DNA from: Actinomycetes bacterium
GTDB taxonomy: Bacteria; Actinomycetota; Actinomycetes; Actinomycetales; Microbacteriaceae
Direction: 5' to 3'
DNA length: 44,742 nucleotides
Assembly: GCA_023457615.1 (NCBI GenBank)
Contig: JAEWKY010000268.1
Location: 1 to 44,742, forward strand
The position numbers and the translations under genes are program-made. Numbering within the stretch: position 1 is the stretch's first letter; the number at the start of each line of letters is the position of its first letter. The notes under the pieces were generated by a model that saw nothing but the letters and a program-made list of their open reading frames with translations, made no database searches and had not been told where the DNA came from. Positions 24,580-33,182 of the stretch are shown one piece after another.

Positions 24580-25608
24580 GTGCGCAAGCTGATCGTCGGC
24601 CTCGCCCTGGCCGCACTCCTCGTGGCGGGCATGCTGCTGTCGGCGCTGCTCGGCCAGCTCCCCGTGTCCCCGTCGGAGGTCGTCGGCTCGCTGCTGCGGG
24701 CGATCTGGATCCCGAACCCGTGGGCGCCCGACGACACCGTGGTCGAGTCGTCGCTGTGGGTCGTGCGGTTCCCGCGCATCGTCATGGCGCTCGTCGTCGG
24801 CGCCGCCCTCGCCACCGCGGGGGCGGTCATGCAGGCGATCTTCGGCAACCCGCTCGCCGAGCCCGGCGTCGTCGGCGTCTCGTCGGGCGCGGCGCTCGGC
24901 GCGGCGATCGCGATCTCGCTCGGGCTCACGGCCCTCGGCGACTACGGCATCGCGGTGCTCGCGTTCCTCGGCGGACTCGGCGCGACGCTGCTCGTGTACG
25001 TCGTCTCCCGCGCGAACGGCCGCACCGAGGTCGTCACCCTCCTCCTCACCGGCATCGCCGTCAACGCCTTCGCCGGCGCCGGCCTCGCCTTCGTGCTCTT
25101 CTCGACGAGCACCGCGAACCGCGAGCAGATCGTCTTCTGGCAGCTCGGGTCGCTCAACGGCTCCCTGTGGCGGGAGGTGGGCATCGTCGCGGCGGTCGCC
25201 GTCGCGGGGGTGATCGTCGCCGTCGTGCTCGGTCCGCGCTACGACCTCCTCGCCCTCGGGGAGCGGAACGCCCGCCACCTCGGCCTCGACGTCGAGCGCC
25301 TCCGCCTCGTGTCGATCGTCGTCGTCGCGCTCCTCACCGGCGTCGCGGTCGCGTTCGTCGGCATCATCGCGTTCGTCGGACTCGTCGTGCCGCACGTCGT
25401 GCGCATGCTCCTCGGCCCGCGGCACCGGTCGCTCATCGTCTTCTCGGCCTTCGGCGGCGCCGTGCTCATGCTCGCCGCCGACCTCCTCGCGCGCACGATC
25501 GTCGCCGGGGCGGAGCTCCCGATCGGGATGCTCACCTCCCTCGTCGGCGGACCGTTCTTCTTCTTCCTGCTCTGGCGCCAGCGTCGCCGGTCCGGAGGCT
25601 GGGCATGA
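24580..25608 (+). CDS. hmuU: FecCD-family ABC transporter permease (HmuU-like)
   Basis: A 342-residue integral membrane permease of the BtuC/FecCD type with about ten segments. Family signatures are RFPRIVMALVVGAALATAGAVMQAIFGNPLAEPGVVG (about 63-99), AFVGIIAFVGLVVPHVVRMLLGPRHR (about 262-287) and ELPIGMLTSLVGGPFFFFLL (about 310-329). Such permeases import haem, siderophores or cobalamin. GTG start 4 nt after lplA. Its stop overlaps hmuV as ATGA. No substrate-binding gene is adjacent; the iron-box-controlled binding protein at 5445 is the best partner. Confidence 0.9.
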   Translation: MRKLIVGLALAALLVAGMLLSALLGQLPVSPSEVVGSLLRAIWIPNPWAPDDTVVESSLWVVRFPRIVMALVVGAALATAGAVMQAIFGNPLAEPGVVGVSSGAALGAAIAISLGLTALGDYGIAVLAFLGGLGATLLVYVVSRANGRTEVVTLLLTGIAVNAFAGAGLAFVLFSTSTANREQIVFWQLGSLNGSLWREVGIVAAVAVAGVIVAVVLGPRYDLLALGERNARHLGLDVERLRLVSIVVVALLTGVAVAFVGIIAFVGLVVPHVVRMLLGPRHRSLIVFSAFGGAVLMLAADLLARTIVAGAELPIGMLTSLVGGPFFFFLLWRQRRRSGGWA

Positions 25609-26381
25609 CCGGCCCCACCGCCGCCGCGCTCTCCGCGCGCTCCGTCACCGTCGAGCTCGACGGCCGCCCCGTGCTGCGCGACGTCTCGCTCGACATCGTG
25701 CCGGGCGAGGTGCTCGCCCTCGTCGGGCCCAACGGCGCCGGCAAGTCGACGCTCCTGTCGGTGCTGTCGGGCGAGCGCGCCCCGTCGGCGGGGCTCGTCA
25801 CGCTCGACGACCGCGCGCTCGACACGTTCTCCGCGCTCGAGCTCGCGCAGCGCCGCGCCGTGCTCACGCAGGACAACTCGCTCGCGTTCCCGTTCCGCGT
25901 CATCGAGGTCATCCAGATGGGGCGCGCGCCGTGGACGCGCTCCGCCGAGCTCGCCGACGACGCGCGCGCGGTGTCCGCGGCGGCTGCCGCGGCGGACGTC
26001 GAACACCTCTCCGGTCGTCGCTTCACCGAGCTGTCCGGTGGGGAGCGGGCGCGCGTCTCCCTCGCCCGGGTGCTGGCGCAGGACACCGGCATCGTCTTCC
26101 TCGACGAGCCGACGGCGGCGCTCGACCTGCGCCATCAGGAGGACGTGCTGCGCCTCGCCCGGTCGCTCGCGGCATCCGGGCACGCCGTCGTGATGGTCGT
26201 GCACGACCTGTCGCTCGCGGGGGCCGTCGCCGACCGGGTCGCGCTGCTCTCGCGGGGGGTCCTCGTCGCGGTCGGTCCGCCGGCCGCGGTGCTGACGGCG
26301 GCGTCGATCTCGGAGGTCTACGGCCTCGCGGTGCGCGTGATCGACCTCGACGGTCGCCCGCACGTCGTGCCCGCGCGCTGA
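25605..26381 (+). CDS. hmuV: Haem/siderophore ABC transporter ATP-binding protein (HmuV-like)
   Basis: A 258-residue ABC ATPase. Walker A is GPNGAGKST (about 39-47), the Q-loop region is LTQDNSLAFPF (about 88-98), the signature is ELSGGERARVSLARVLAQD (about 141-159), Walker B is IVFLDEPTAALDL (about 162-174) and the H-loop is MVVHDLSLAG. The sequence is closest to haemin importers of the HmuV group. Translational coupling (ATGA) with the permease makes them a fixed pair. Confidence 0.91.
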   Translation: MTGPTAAALSARSVTVELDGRPVLRDVSLDIVPGEVLALVGPNGAGKSTLLSVLSGERAPSAGLVTLDDRALDTFSALELAQRRAVLTQDNSLAFPFRVIEVIQMGRAPWTRSAELADDARAVSAAAAAADVEHLSGRRFTELSGGERARVSLARVLAQDTGIVFLDEPTAALDLRHQEDVLRLARSLAASGHAVVMVVHDLSLAGAVADRVALLSRGVLVAVGPPAAVLTAASISEVYGLAVRVIDLDGRPHVVPAR

Positions 26382-26432
26382 CTCCCGCCCGTCGGGGGAG
26401 TCGTCGACGGGAGCGGCGCGTATCCTGGCCCG

Positions 26433-26729
26433 GTGGAACTGGGATGGGTGTGGTGGGTCGCCGTCCCGGTCGTGATCGTCGCCGTGTGCGTCCTCGGTCA
26501 GCTCGCGGGGTTCCTGGACTTCCGCGGAACCGGGAGGGACGGCGCCCGCAGCGCGGGAAACCTGCTCGCCCCGATCGACGGGCTCTTCGCGCCGACCCGG
26601 CAGGAGGCGCTGCAGGAGCAGGAGCGGCAGACCGAGCTGCCCGCCCCGGCGCCGACACCGGGTGACCCGGTCGTCGACCTCGACCGCGGGATCGCCCGCC
26701 TCGATCTCACCCCGAAGGAGACGCCGTGA
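26433..26729 (+). CDS. Small membrane protein, unknown function
   Basis: A 98-residue protein with one N-terminal membrane segment (about 6-25, WVAVPVVIVAVCVLGQLAGF) and a cytosolic acidic tail containing a proline-rich stretch PAPAPTPGDP. I do not recognise a family. The GTG start is preceded by TATCCT (26421-26426) at exactly 6 nt, so a leaderless mRNA starting after hmuV is likely. Its stop overlaps the next gene as GTGA. Confidence 0.66.
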   Translation: MELGWVWWVAVPVVIVAVCVLGQLAGFLDFRGTGRDGARSAGNLLAPIDGLFAPTRQEALQEQERQTELPAPAPTPGDPVVDLDRGIARLDLTPKETP

Positions 26730-27046
26730 CCCCTCGTCGCAACCCGTTCCTCGTCGCGCTCGTGGTGGTGGGAGTCGTCAGCGCACTCCTCTCGTTCGTG
26801 CTCGCGAGCATCGCGGGCGGCCCGTCGACCGAGCTCCTCCTCGCCGCCGGCGCGAGCGCCTGGGCCGGCATCCTGCTGCAGGTCGCGATCTTCGCGATCC
26901 TCGGCGCGCTCGTCGCGGCCGCGATCACCTGGCGCCCCTCGCCGCGGCCCGAGGAGGCCGTCGCCGAGCGCCCGACGCCGCGCCGCGCCGATGTCGACAC
27001 GACGGGGATGACGCCGGGAGAGCAGCGGTTCTTCAGCGAGTCGTGA
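26726..27046 (+). CDS. Small two-segment membrane protein, unknown function
   Basis: A 106-residue protein with two hydrophobic segments (about 8-28 and 47-67) and a charged C-terminal tail ending MTPGEQRFFSES. The GTG start overlaps the stop of the preceding small membrane gene, so the two are coupled and may act together. Its final 14 nt overlap the end of the convergent GNAT-like gene. No family recognised. Confidence 0.66.
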   Translation: MTPRRNPFLVALVVVGVVSALLSFVLASIAGGPSTELLLAAGASAWAGILLQVAIFAILGALVAAAITWRPSPRPEEAVAERPTPRRADVDTTGMTPGEQRFFSES

Positions 27047-27326
27047 GGTCGTCGAACTCGCGGTGCTCCGCGAGGTAGCGCTTCACGAACGGGCAGGTCG
27101 CGCCGATGCGGGCATCCGTCTCGACCCGCAGCGACGTGAGCGCGCCGTTCACGAGCTGCGAGCCGAGGCCGCGCTCCTGCACCTCGGGGTCGATCTCGGT
27201 GTGCGTGAAGACGATGCCGCCGTCCTCGCGCCTCTCGTAGAGGGCCTCGCCGATCTGCCGGTCGCCGCGGCGCAGCACGAAACGGGAGCCCTCGTGGTCG
27301 TGGGAGACGATGTCGGTGTCAGCCAT
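27033..27326 (-). CDS. GNAT-like N-acetyltransferase (YjdJ/Acetyltransf_CG type)
   Basis: A 97-residue minimal GNAT fold. The acetyl-CoA loop is visible in ERGLGSQLVNGAL (about 51-63), and the conserved end is GATCPFVKRYLAEHREF (about 75-91), as in YjdJ-like proteins. Substrate unknown. TAGCGT (27333-27338, minus strand) lies 6 nt before the ATG. A degenerate palindromic repeat lies just upstream. Confidence 0.8.
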   Translation of the reverse strand: MADTDIVSHDHEGSRFVLRRGDRQIGEALYERREDGGIVFTHTEIDPEVQERGLGSQLVNGALTSLRVETDARIGATCPFVKRYLAEHREFDDLTTR

Positions 27327-27361
27327 CCTCCGACGCTAGCGGCGCTCCCCGGCAGTGCGCT

Positions 27362-27400
27362 GGGTCCCGAGGTCCCGCGCGGTGCGCGGCACGACCCGCG
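27362..27400. repeat. Degenerate copy D of the dispersed palindromic repeat
   Basis: Read on the minus strand: GGGTCGTGCC...GCGCGGGACCTCGGGACC, with inner stem CCGCGC-ACC-GCGCGG. It keeps the hairpin and the outer GGGT/ACC ends of copies A-C but has diverged at the TGTATCGA flank. It lies 4 bp downstream of the cebR stop, a plausible end point for the ceb operon. Confidence 0.4.
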
Positions 27401-27404
27401 GTGA

Positions 27405-28409
27405 CTACTCCGAGGCGCGACGCACGAGCGTCGTCGGCATCATCGTGATGCGCGGCACGTCCTCGCCCTCGATGAGGCGCATGAGCAGCTCGGCCATCGT
27501 GCGGCCGACCTCGCCCTCCTCCTGATCGACCGTCGTGAGCGGCGGCAGGGCGCGCTGCGCGAAGTAGTCGTCGTCGAAGGTCACGACGCCGACGTCGTCC
27601 GGCACCGAGAGCCCCCGGGCGCGCAGCACCTGCAGCGCGCCGTCGGCCATCTGCGCGGAGGCCGCGAACAGCCCGTCGATCGGCTCGCCGCGCTCGAGCA
27701 GGCGCTCCATCGCGTGCGCGCCGGACGCGGGGGTGAAGTCGCCGTGCTCGACGAGGTCGGTCGGGATGCCGGCCGCCTCGAGCGCCGACCGCCAGCCCGA
27801 GAGGCGGTCGAGTCCGGCGGTCATGTTGGTCGGGCCGGCGACAGTGGCGATGCGCCTCCGGCCCGCGTCGATGAGCAACTGCGTGACGGAGCGCGCGGCC
27901 GCGGAGTTGTCGACGTCCACGTACACCGGATCGGGTCCGTCGTCGTGGCGCGCGGGCCGTCCGCCGAAGACGACCGGCAGCGTGCGCGAGAGGGCGACGT
28001 AGGAGCGGTCGTCCGAGTGGTGGGAGAGGATGAGCGCGCCGTCGACGTTGCCCGCCTGGAGGTAGCGGCGCGTCTTCTCCGGGTCGGTCTCCGACGCGAT
28101 GAGGAGGGTGAGGGTGTAGTTCGTCGCGGAGAGCCGCATCGCCGCGCCCTGGATCACCGAGGCGAAGTAGGGGTCGGCGAAGAACTTGGCCGTGTTCTCC
28201 GGGATGACGAGCGCGATCGACTGCGTCCGTCGCGACGCGAGCGTGCGCGCCGCGCGGTTGGGCACGTAGCCGAGCTGCTCGATCGCCGCCGTGACGGCGG
28301 CGAGCGCCTCGGGCGTGACCTTGGGAGAGTCGTTGATGACGCGCGACACCGTCGATCGAGAGACACCGGCGAGCGCCGCGACCATCTCCAACGTGGGAGT
28401 AGCCGTCAC
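27405..28409 (-). CDS. cebR: LacI family regulator, probable cellobiose repressor
   Basis: A 334-residue LacI-family protein. The helix-turn-helix is LEMVAALAGVSRSTVSRVINDS (about 7-28); the effector domain covers about 60-330 with VGVVTFDDDYFAQR. It is the last gene of the ceb operon; its GTG overlaps the beta-glucosidase stop as GTGA. A CebR-like operator at 33157 controls the promoter of the operon, so the repressor probably controls its own synthesis. In Streptomyces cebR is a separate gene upstream; here it is at the end. A TAGGAT box 6 nt before the GTG might also give an internal promoter. Confidence 0.88.
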   Translation of the reverse strand: MTATPTLEMVAALAGVSRSTVSRVINDSPKVTPEALAAVTAAIEQLGYVPNRAARTLASRRTQSIALVIPENTAKFFADPYFASVIQGAAMRLSATNYTLTLLIASETDPEKTRRYLQAGNVDGALILSHHSDDRSYVALSRTLPVVFGGRPARHDDGPDPVYVDVDNSAAARSVTQLLIDAGRRRIATVAGPTNMTAGLDRLSGWRSALEAAGIPTDLVEHGDFTPASGAHAMERLLERGEPIDGLFAASAQMADGALQVLRARGLSVPDDVGVVTFDDDYFAQRALPPLTTVDQEEGEVGRTMAELLMRLIEGEDVPRITMMPTTLVRRASE

Positions 28410-29842
28410 GGAGCGATCCTAGAGTCGCGGATGATCTCCGCGAAGGTCCGGCCGGAATCCTTCACCGTGCGCACCTGGGTGTCGTAGTCGACGTGGACGA
28501 TGCCGAAGCGCTTGTCGTAGCCCCACGCCCACTCGAAGTTGTCCAGCAGCGACCAGGCGAAGTAGCCGCGCACGTCGGCGCCGGCCTCGATGGCCTCGGC
28601 GATCGCGGCGAGGTGACGCACGAGGTAGTCGACGCGCTGGGGGTCGGCGACGCGTCCGTCGGCCGGCTCGGGGTCGTCGTACGACGACCCGTTCTCGGTC
28701 ACGTAGAGCGGCGGGAGGTTGTCGTACTCGGCGCCGAGCCGCTCGAGCAGCACGCGCAGACCGTCGGGGTTCACCTCCCAGCCCATCGCGGTGCGCGGGA
28801 GGTCGCGCGCCGGGAACGTGAGACCGGGCGAGCCGACGAAGGGCGACGACAGCGGCTTCTCGACCGGGCGGATCGACGGCGGCTGCGGCGTCGTGACGGG
28901 GCGGCCCGACACCTGGTCGTCGTGGTAGTGGTTCACGCCGAGGAAGTCGATCGGCTGATGGATCACCGCGAGGTCGCCGTCGTGCACGAGCTCCTCGAAG
29001 CCGTGACCGGCCACGTCCTCGACGAAGTCGGCGGGGTACGACCCGCGCAGGAGCGGGTCGAGGAACGCGCGGTTCCATAGGGCGTCGACGCGACGCGCGG
29101 CGTCGAGGTCGGCGGCATCCGTCGGGTCGAGCGGCACGGCGTTGGTGAGGTTCAGCGTGATGCCGAGCCGGGCGGCCCCCGCCCCACGCAGCTCCCGCAC
29201 CACGAGGCCGTGGGCGAGGTGCTGGTGATGGAGCGCTCCGAGGGCCGCCCGGGGTTCTTGACGACCCGGGGCGTGCTCGCCGCCCGCGTAGCCGATGAAG
29301 GACGAGCAGAACGGCTCGTTGAAGGTCGTCCAGTCGTGCACGCGGTCGCCGAGCACCTGGTGCACGCCGACGGCGTAGTCGAGGAACCGCTCGGCGGTGT
29401 CGCGCGACGCCCAGCCGCCCCGCTCCTCGACCGCCTGGGGGAGGTCCCAGTGGTAGAGGGTGAGCCAGGGCAGGATGCCGGCCTCGAGGAGCTCGTCGAC
29501 GAGGCGCGAGTAGAAGTCGAGCCCCTTCTTGTTGAACTCGCGGTCGCCGGGCTTGACCCGCGCCCACGAGACCGAGAAGCGGTAGGAGTCGAGGCCGAGC
29601 TCCTTCATGAGCGCGACGTCCTGCGGCATCCGGTGGTAGTGGTCGACGGCCGTCTCGGGGGTGTCCCCCCGCGCGATGTTGCCGGGCACGCGCGCGAAGG
29701 CATCCCAGATGGAGTCCTCCTTGCCGTCCTCGTGCGCCGCGCCCTCGATCTGGGCGGCCGCGGTCGCCGCGCCCCAGACGAAGCCGGTGGGCCAGCGGAA
29801 GCCGGTGGGCAGGGTGAGGCCCTGAGCCTGCTCGAGCGTCAT
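28406..29842 (-). CDS. bglC: GH1 beta-glucosidase
   Basis: A 478-residue family 1 glycosidase. The acid/base glutamate is in TTFNEPF (about 178) and the nucleophile in YVTENGSSYDD (about 370), with FVWGAATAAAQIEG at the N-terminus and GYFAWSLLDNFEWAWGY near the end. No signal peptide, so it hydrolyses imported cellobiose or cello-oligosaccharides inside the cell. Its ATG overlaps the stop of the permease gene (TGATG), and its own stop overlaps cebR, as expected of a tightly coupled operon. Confidence 0.93.
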   Translation of the reverse strand: MTLEQAQGLTLPTGFRWPTGFVWGAATAAAQIEGAAHEDGKEDSIWDAFARVPGNIARGDTPETAVDHYHRMPQDVALMKELGLDSYRFSVSWARVKPGDREFNKKGLDFYSRLVDELLEAGILPWLTLYHWDLPQAVEERGGWASRDTAERFLDYAVGVHQVLGDRVHDWTTFNEPFCSSFIGYAGGEHAPGRQEPRAALGALHHQHLAHGLVVRELRGAGAARLGITLNLTNAVPLDPTDAADLDAARRVDALWNRAFLDPLLRGSYPADFVEDVAGHGFEELVHDGDLAVIHQPIDFLGVNHYHDDQVSGRPVTTPQPPSIRPVEKPLSSPFVGSPGLTFPARDLPRTAMGWEVNPDGLRVLLERLGAEYDNLPPLYVTENGSSYDDPEPADGRVADPQRVDYLVRHLAAIAEAIEAGADVRGYFAWSLLDNFEWAWGYDKRFGIVHVDYDTQVRTVKDSGRTFAEIIRDSRIAP

Positions 29843-30753
29843 CAGCCCTTCACCGCCCCGGACATGATGCCGCTGATGAGCTGACGGCCGGCGATGAGGA
29901 ACAGCACGAGCAGCGGGAGGATCGAGATGACCGCGCCCGCGAGCACCATCGAGTGGTCGGGCGTGTGCCCGCCCGAGGCGTTGAGCGCCGCGAGCGCCGT
30001 CTGCACGCTCGGATTCTTGGGCCCGAGCACGAGCAGGGGCCAGAGGAAGTCGGTCCACGCGGCCATGAAGATGAAGAGCCCGAGCACGGCCATCGCCGGC
30101 CGCGCCGCCGGGATGGCGACGTTCCAGAACGTGCGCCACATCGACGCGCCGTCCATGCGGGCGGCCTCGATGAGCTCGTCGGGGATCGTGTCGACGAGGT
30201 ACTGCCGCATGAAGAACACTCCGAAGGCGCTCACGAGACCCGGGATGATGACGGCGCCGAGCGTGTTGGTGAGCTTGAGCTCGGCGGTGAGCATGAACAG
30301 GGGGATGATGCCGAGCTGCGTCGGGATCGCCATGGTCGCGATGACGGCGAGCATGAGCCCGTTGCGGCCTCGGAAGTTGAGCTTCGCGAAGGCGTAGCCG
30401 GCGAGCGTCGAGAAGAAGACGACGGAGACGGCGATGGTGCCCGAGATGATGAAGCTGTTGAGCAGGGCCTTCGCGAAGTCGACCGTCGCGAACGCCTTCA
30501 TGACGTTCTCGAGGAAGTTCGGGCCGGGGATCACGACGGGAGGCACGGCGTTGATGTCGGACGCCTGGCGGCTGCCCATCACGAACGACCACCAGAGCGG
30601 GAACGCGCCGCCGAGGAAGAAGGCGGTGAGCAGGCCGTAGGTGAGCCAGCCCGGACGGTCGTAGAACTTCGTCCGGCGCTGACGCGACTCGCGGCCCCCG
30701 CGCACGGCGACGGTGGTGGCGCCCAGCGGCGGGCGGGTGACGGTGGTGGTCAT
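29842..30753 (-). CDS. cebG: Carbohydrate ABC transporter permease (MalG/CebG type)
   Basis: A 303-residue permease with six membrane segments. The EAA loop that contacts the ATPase is visible as ELIEAARMDGASMWRTFWNVAIPAARPA (about 196-223). The N-terminal cytosolic extension (about 1-35) is rich in T and R. It pairs with the MalF-type permease upstream, overlapping it by 4 nt (ATGA). No ATPase gene is present; CebEFG systems usually share the MsiK ATPase encoded elsewhere. Confidence 0.9.
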   Translation of the reverse strand: MTTTVTRPPLGATTVAVRGGRESRQRRTKFYDRPGWLTYGLLTAFFLGGAFPLWWSFVMGSRQASDINAVPPVVIPGPNFLENVMKAFATVDFAKALLNSFIISGTIAVSVVFFSTLAGYAFAKLNFRGRNGLMLAVIATMAIPTQLGIIPLFMLTAELKLTNTLGAVIIPGLVSAFGVFFMRQYLVDTIPDELIEAARMDGASMWRTFWNVAIPAARPAMAVLGLFIFMAAWTDFLWPLLVLGPKNPSVQTALAALNASGGHTPDHSMVLAGAVISILPLLVLFLIAGRQLISGIMSGAVKG

Positions 30754-31748
30754 CGGCGGGCTCCGTTCGACTCGAGCGCGGCGGTCTTCGGCGCACGCAC
30801 CGAGCGCCGGACGTCTTGCGAGGCGATCGCGCGGGAGAGCATGTAGTTGATGAGTCCGATCAGCACGATGATGAGGAACAGGATCCAGGCGGTCGCCGCC
30901 GCGCGGCCGAAGTCGCGCCGCGGGAAGGCCATCTCGTACAGATAGAGCACGATCGTCTGGAACTGGCGGTTCGAGCCGCCGTTCGACTGGCCGTCGAAGA
31001 GCTTCGGCTCGGTGAAGATCTGCAGGCCGCCGATCGTCGAGGTGATGATGACGAAGATCATCGTCGGGCGGATCATCGGGATCGTGATCGACCAGAAGCG
31101 GCGGATGCGGCCGGCGCCGTCGAGCGCGGCCGACTCGTACACGTCGCGCGGGATGGCCTGCATCGCCGCGAGCAGGATGAGCGCGTTGTAGCCGGTCCAG
31201 CGCCAGTTGACCATCGACGCGATCGCGATGTGCGAGGGGAAGACGTCGTAGCCCCAGCGGATCGGCTCGAGGCCGAGGAGGTCGGTCAGCCCCGTGATGG
31301 GGCCGCCGAACTGGTTGAACACCTGCGTGAAGATGACGGCGACCGCGACGGGGGCGGCGATGTAGGGGAGCAGGATGCTCATGCGCCAGAACGTGCTCGC
31401 GCGGATGGCCTGGTCGAGCAGCGCGGCGATGATCGTCGCGAAGATGAGCTGCGGCACGGCGGACAGCAGGAAGATGCTGAAGGTGTTGAAGGTCGCGTTC
31501 CAGAACAGCGGGTCCGTGAGGGTGGTCACGTAGTTCTGGAGGCCGATGAAGTCGCCCTGGCCCTTGAGCAGGTTCCACTCGTAGAGCGAGACGTTGATCG
31601 TGTAGAGGATCGGGAACGCACCGAGCGCCGCGAAGAGCAGGAAGAACGGCGAGATGTAGAGGTACGGCGACGCCTTGAAGTCGAAGTTCGAGAGCCTCTG
31701 CCGGAAGGTCAGGCCGCTCGACCGACCCTCGGTCTGGAGTGCGCTCAT
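30750..31748 (-). CDS. cebF: Carbohydrate ABC transporter permease (MalF/CebF type)
   Basis: A 332-residue permease with six membrane segments. The EAA loop is DVYESAALDGAGRIRRFWSITIPMIRPT (about 199-226). It follows the solute-binding protein gene after an 84-bp gap containing a strong stem-loop, and overlaps cebG by 4 nt. Substrate inferred from the operon: cellobiose or cello-oligosaccharides. Confidence 0.9.
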   Translation of the reverse strand: MSALQTEGRSSGLTFRQRLSNFDFKASPYLYISPFFLLFAALGAFPILYTINVSLYEWNLLKGQGDFIGLQNYVTTLTDPLFWNATFNTFSIFLLSAVPQLIFATIIAALLDQAIRASTFWRMSILLPYIAAPVAVAVIFTQVFNQFGGPITGLTDLLGLEPIRWGYDVFPSHIAIASMVNWRWTGYNALILLAAMQAIPRDVYESAALDGAGRIRRFWSITIPMIRPTMIFVIITSTIGGLQIFTEPKLFDGQSNGGSNRQFQTIVLYLYEMAFPRRDFGRAAATAWILFLIIVLIGLINYMLSRAIASQDVRRSVRAPKTAALESNGARR

Positions 31749-31780
31749 CGTGATGCCTTATCTGGTGCGGTGGGGGAGGG

Positions 31781-31816
31781 GAGCGGCCCCCTGGATGGTG
31801 CGCCAGGGGGCCGCTC
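31781..31816. other. Intercistronic stem-loop between cebE and cebF
   Basis: Perfect 14-bp stem (arm GAGCGGCCCCCTGG at 31781-31794, complement at 31803-31816) with an 8-nt loop. It lies 16 bp past the cebE stop. It lacks a T-run on the operon strand, so it more likely stabilises the cebE transcript or partly attenuates cebFG, giving more binding protein than permease. Confidence 0.8.
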
Positions 31817-31832
31817 TAGAGGTGTTACCTGA

Positions 31833-33113
31833 TCAGCTGATGCCGAGGTTGCGCAGGTTGGTCAGCGCGGCCTCCCAGGCGGCGTCACCCGTGGTGATCT
31901 CGCCCTGGCTGATCGAGTCCAGCACCGGTCCGAAGACGTTGTCCTGGATGTTCGAGTCCTCCGGACCCTTCACCTGGGCGACGACGCCCTGGGCGCGGTT
32001 CGTGAAGATCTCGCCCACGGGCGCGTCGTTGAAGAACGCGCTCGTCGAGTCGGCGACGAGGGCCTGGCCCTCGGCACGCGACGGGAACGGACCCGCGGCC
32101 TCGAACGCGGCGGCCTGCTGCTCGGGGGCGGCGAGCCAGAGCGCGAGCTCGGCCGCAGCCTCCTTGTGCTCCGACGACTCGGAGACACCCAGGAACGCGC
32201 CACCCCAGTTGGCGGCACCGCCGGGCAGGACGTCAGCGAAGTCCCAGCCCGTGCCGGTCGTGCCGGCGTCGTAGTAGCCGCTCACGACACCGAGCATCCA
32301 CGACGGGCAGACGTAGACGGCGAACTCGTCGGCCTTCGCCTGCTCGCCGACGCCCCACGCGGGGAGGCCGGCGCCGATGTTGGCGTTCGCGACGATGAGG
32401 TCGAGCTGAGCCTGCATGGCCTCGTTGCCCTCGATGTTGAGGGTCTCACCGTCGGCCTTGTAGTAGCCCTCCTCCTGCTGGTTCACGAAGGAGTTCCACA
32501 TGAAGGACGGGTTGTGGAAGAACGGCTTGCCCGAGGCGGTCGTGTACTCCTGGCCGAACTCGAAGAACGACTCCCAGGTCGCGTCCTCGCCGCCGAGCGC
32601 CTCGGCGAAGCCCTCGCGGTCGCCCGGGAGGCCGGCGGCCTCGAGGAGGTCGCCGCGGAAGCACAGGCCCTGCGGTCCGATGTCGAGGCCGGCGCCGAAG
32701 ACGCGTCCCTCGCCGTCGGTGCCCTGGGCGAACTTCCAGTCGAGCCAGTCCGACTCCTCGATGCCGTAGTCGCGCAGGTCGACGAACGCGTCGGACACCT
32801 CGCGGATCGTGGAGAGCCAGCCCTCCTCGATCGCGACGATGTCGGTGAGGCCCGTGCCGGCGGCGATCTTCGCGTACGCGTCGTCGCGCGCGGCGCCACC
32901 GTTCTCGAGGTTGGTCGCCTCGATCGTGATGTTCGGGTGCTCGGCCATGTAGGCGTCGTAGTTCACGTCGATGCCCATGGTGCCGAACGTGGTGATGGTG
33001 AGGGTGATGTCCTCGCCCTCGTCCGACGGCCCGGCGGTGCAGCCGGTCAGGACGAGGGAGAGGGCGGCGACGCTCGCAGCTGCGGTCGCCACGGCGGGAC
33101 GTGAGATTCTCAC
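31833..33113 (-). CDS. cebE: Extracellular sugar-binding lipoprotein (CebE-like)
   Basis: A 426-residue family 1 solute-binding protein. The signal peptide ends in lipobox LTGC (about residue 25), followed by the linker TAGPSDEGED. The mature protein has typical features such as IVAIEEGWLSTIREVSDAFVDL and ELALWLAAPEQQAAAFEAAGPFPSR. Two GTG starts exist; I prefer 33113 because AAAGGAG sits 5 nt upstream, whereas at 33119 it would touch the start codon. It is first in the operon and follows the operator at 33157. Cellobiose-type substrate inferred from that operator and from the GH1 gene. Confidence 0.9.
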   Translation of the reverse strand: MRISRPAVATAAASVAALSLVLTGCTAGPSDEGEDITLTITTFGTMGIDVNYDAYMAEHPNITIEATNLENGGAARDDAYAKIAAGTGLTDIVAIEEGWLSTIREVSDAFVDLRDYGIEESDWLDWKFAQGTDGEGRVFGAGLDIGPQGLCFRGDLLEAAGLPGDREGFAEALGGEDATWESFFEFGQEYTTASGKPFFHNPSFMWNSFVNQQEEGYYKADGETLNIEGNEAMQAQLDLIVANANIGAGLPAWGVGEQAKADEFAVYVCPSWMLGVVSGYYDAGTTGTGWDFADVLPGGAANWGGAFLGVSESSEHKEAAAELALWLAAPEQQAAAFEAAGPFPSRAEGQALVADSTSAFFNDAPVGEIFTNRAQGVVAQVKGPEDSNIQDNVFGPVLDSISQGEITTGDAAWEAALTNLRNLGIS

Positions 33114-33156
33114 GGTCACTCCTTTGTGTGTGTGCGCGGTGGGGATGGAAGCGTCG

Positions 33157-33170
33157 TGGGAGCGCTCTCA
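33157..33170. promoter_or_regulatory. CebR operator
   Basis: TGGGAGCGCTCTCA differs by one base from the known actinobacterial CebR site TGGGAGCGCTCCCA. It lies 43 bp before the cebE start and just downstream of the promoter, where bound repressor would block elongation or initiation. Cellobiose is the usual inducer. Confidence 0.85.
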
Positions 33171-33182
33171 CGAACGAGCCAC

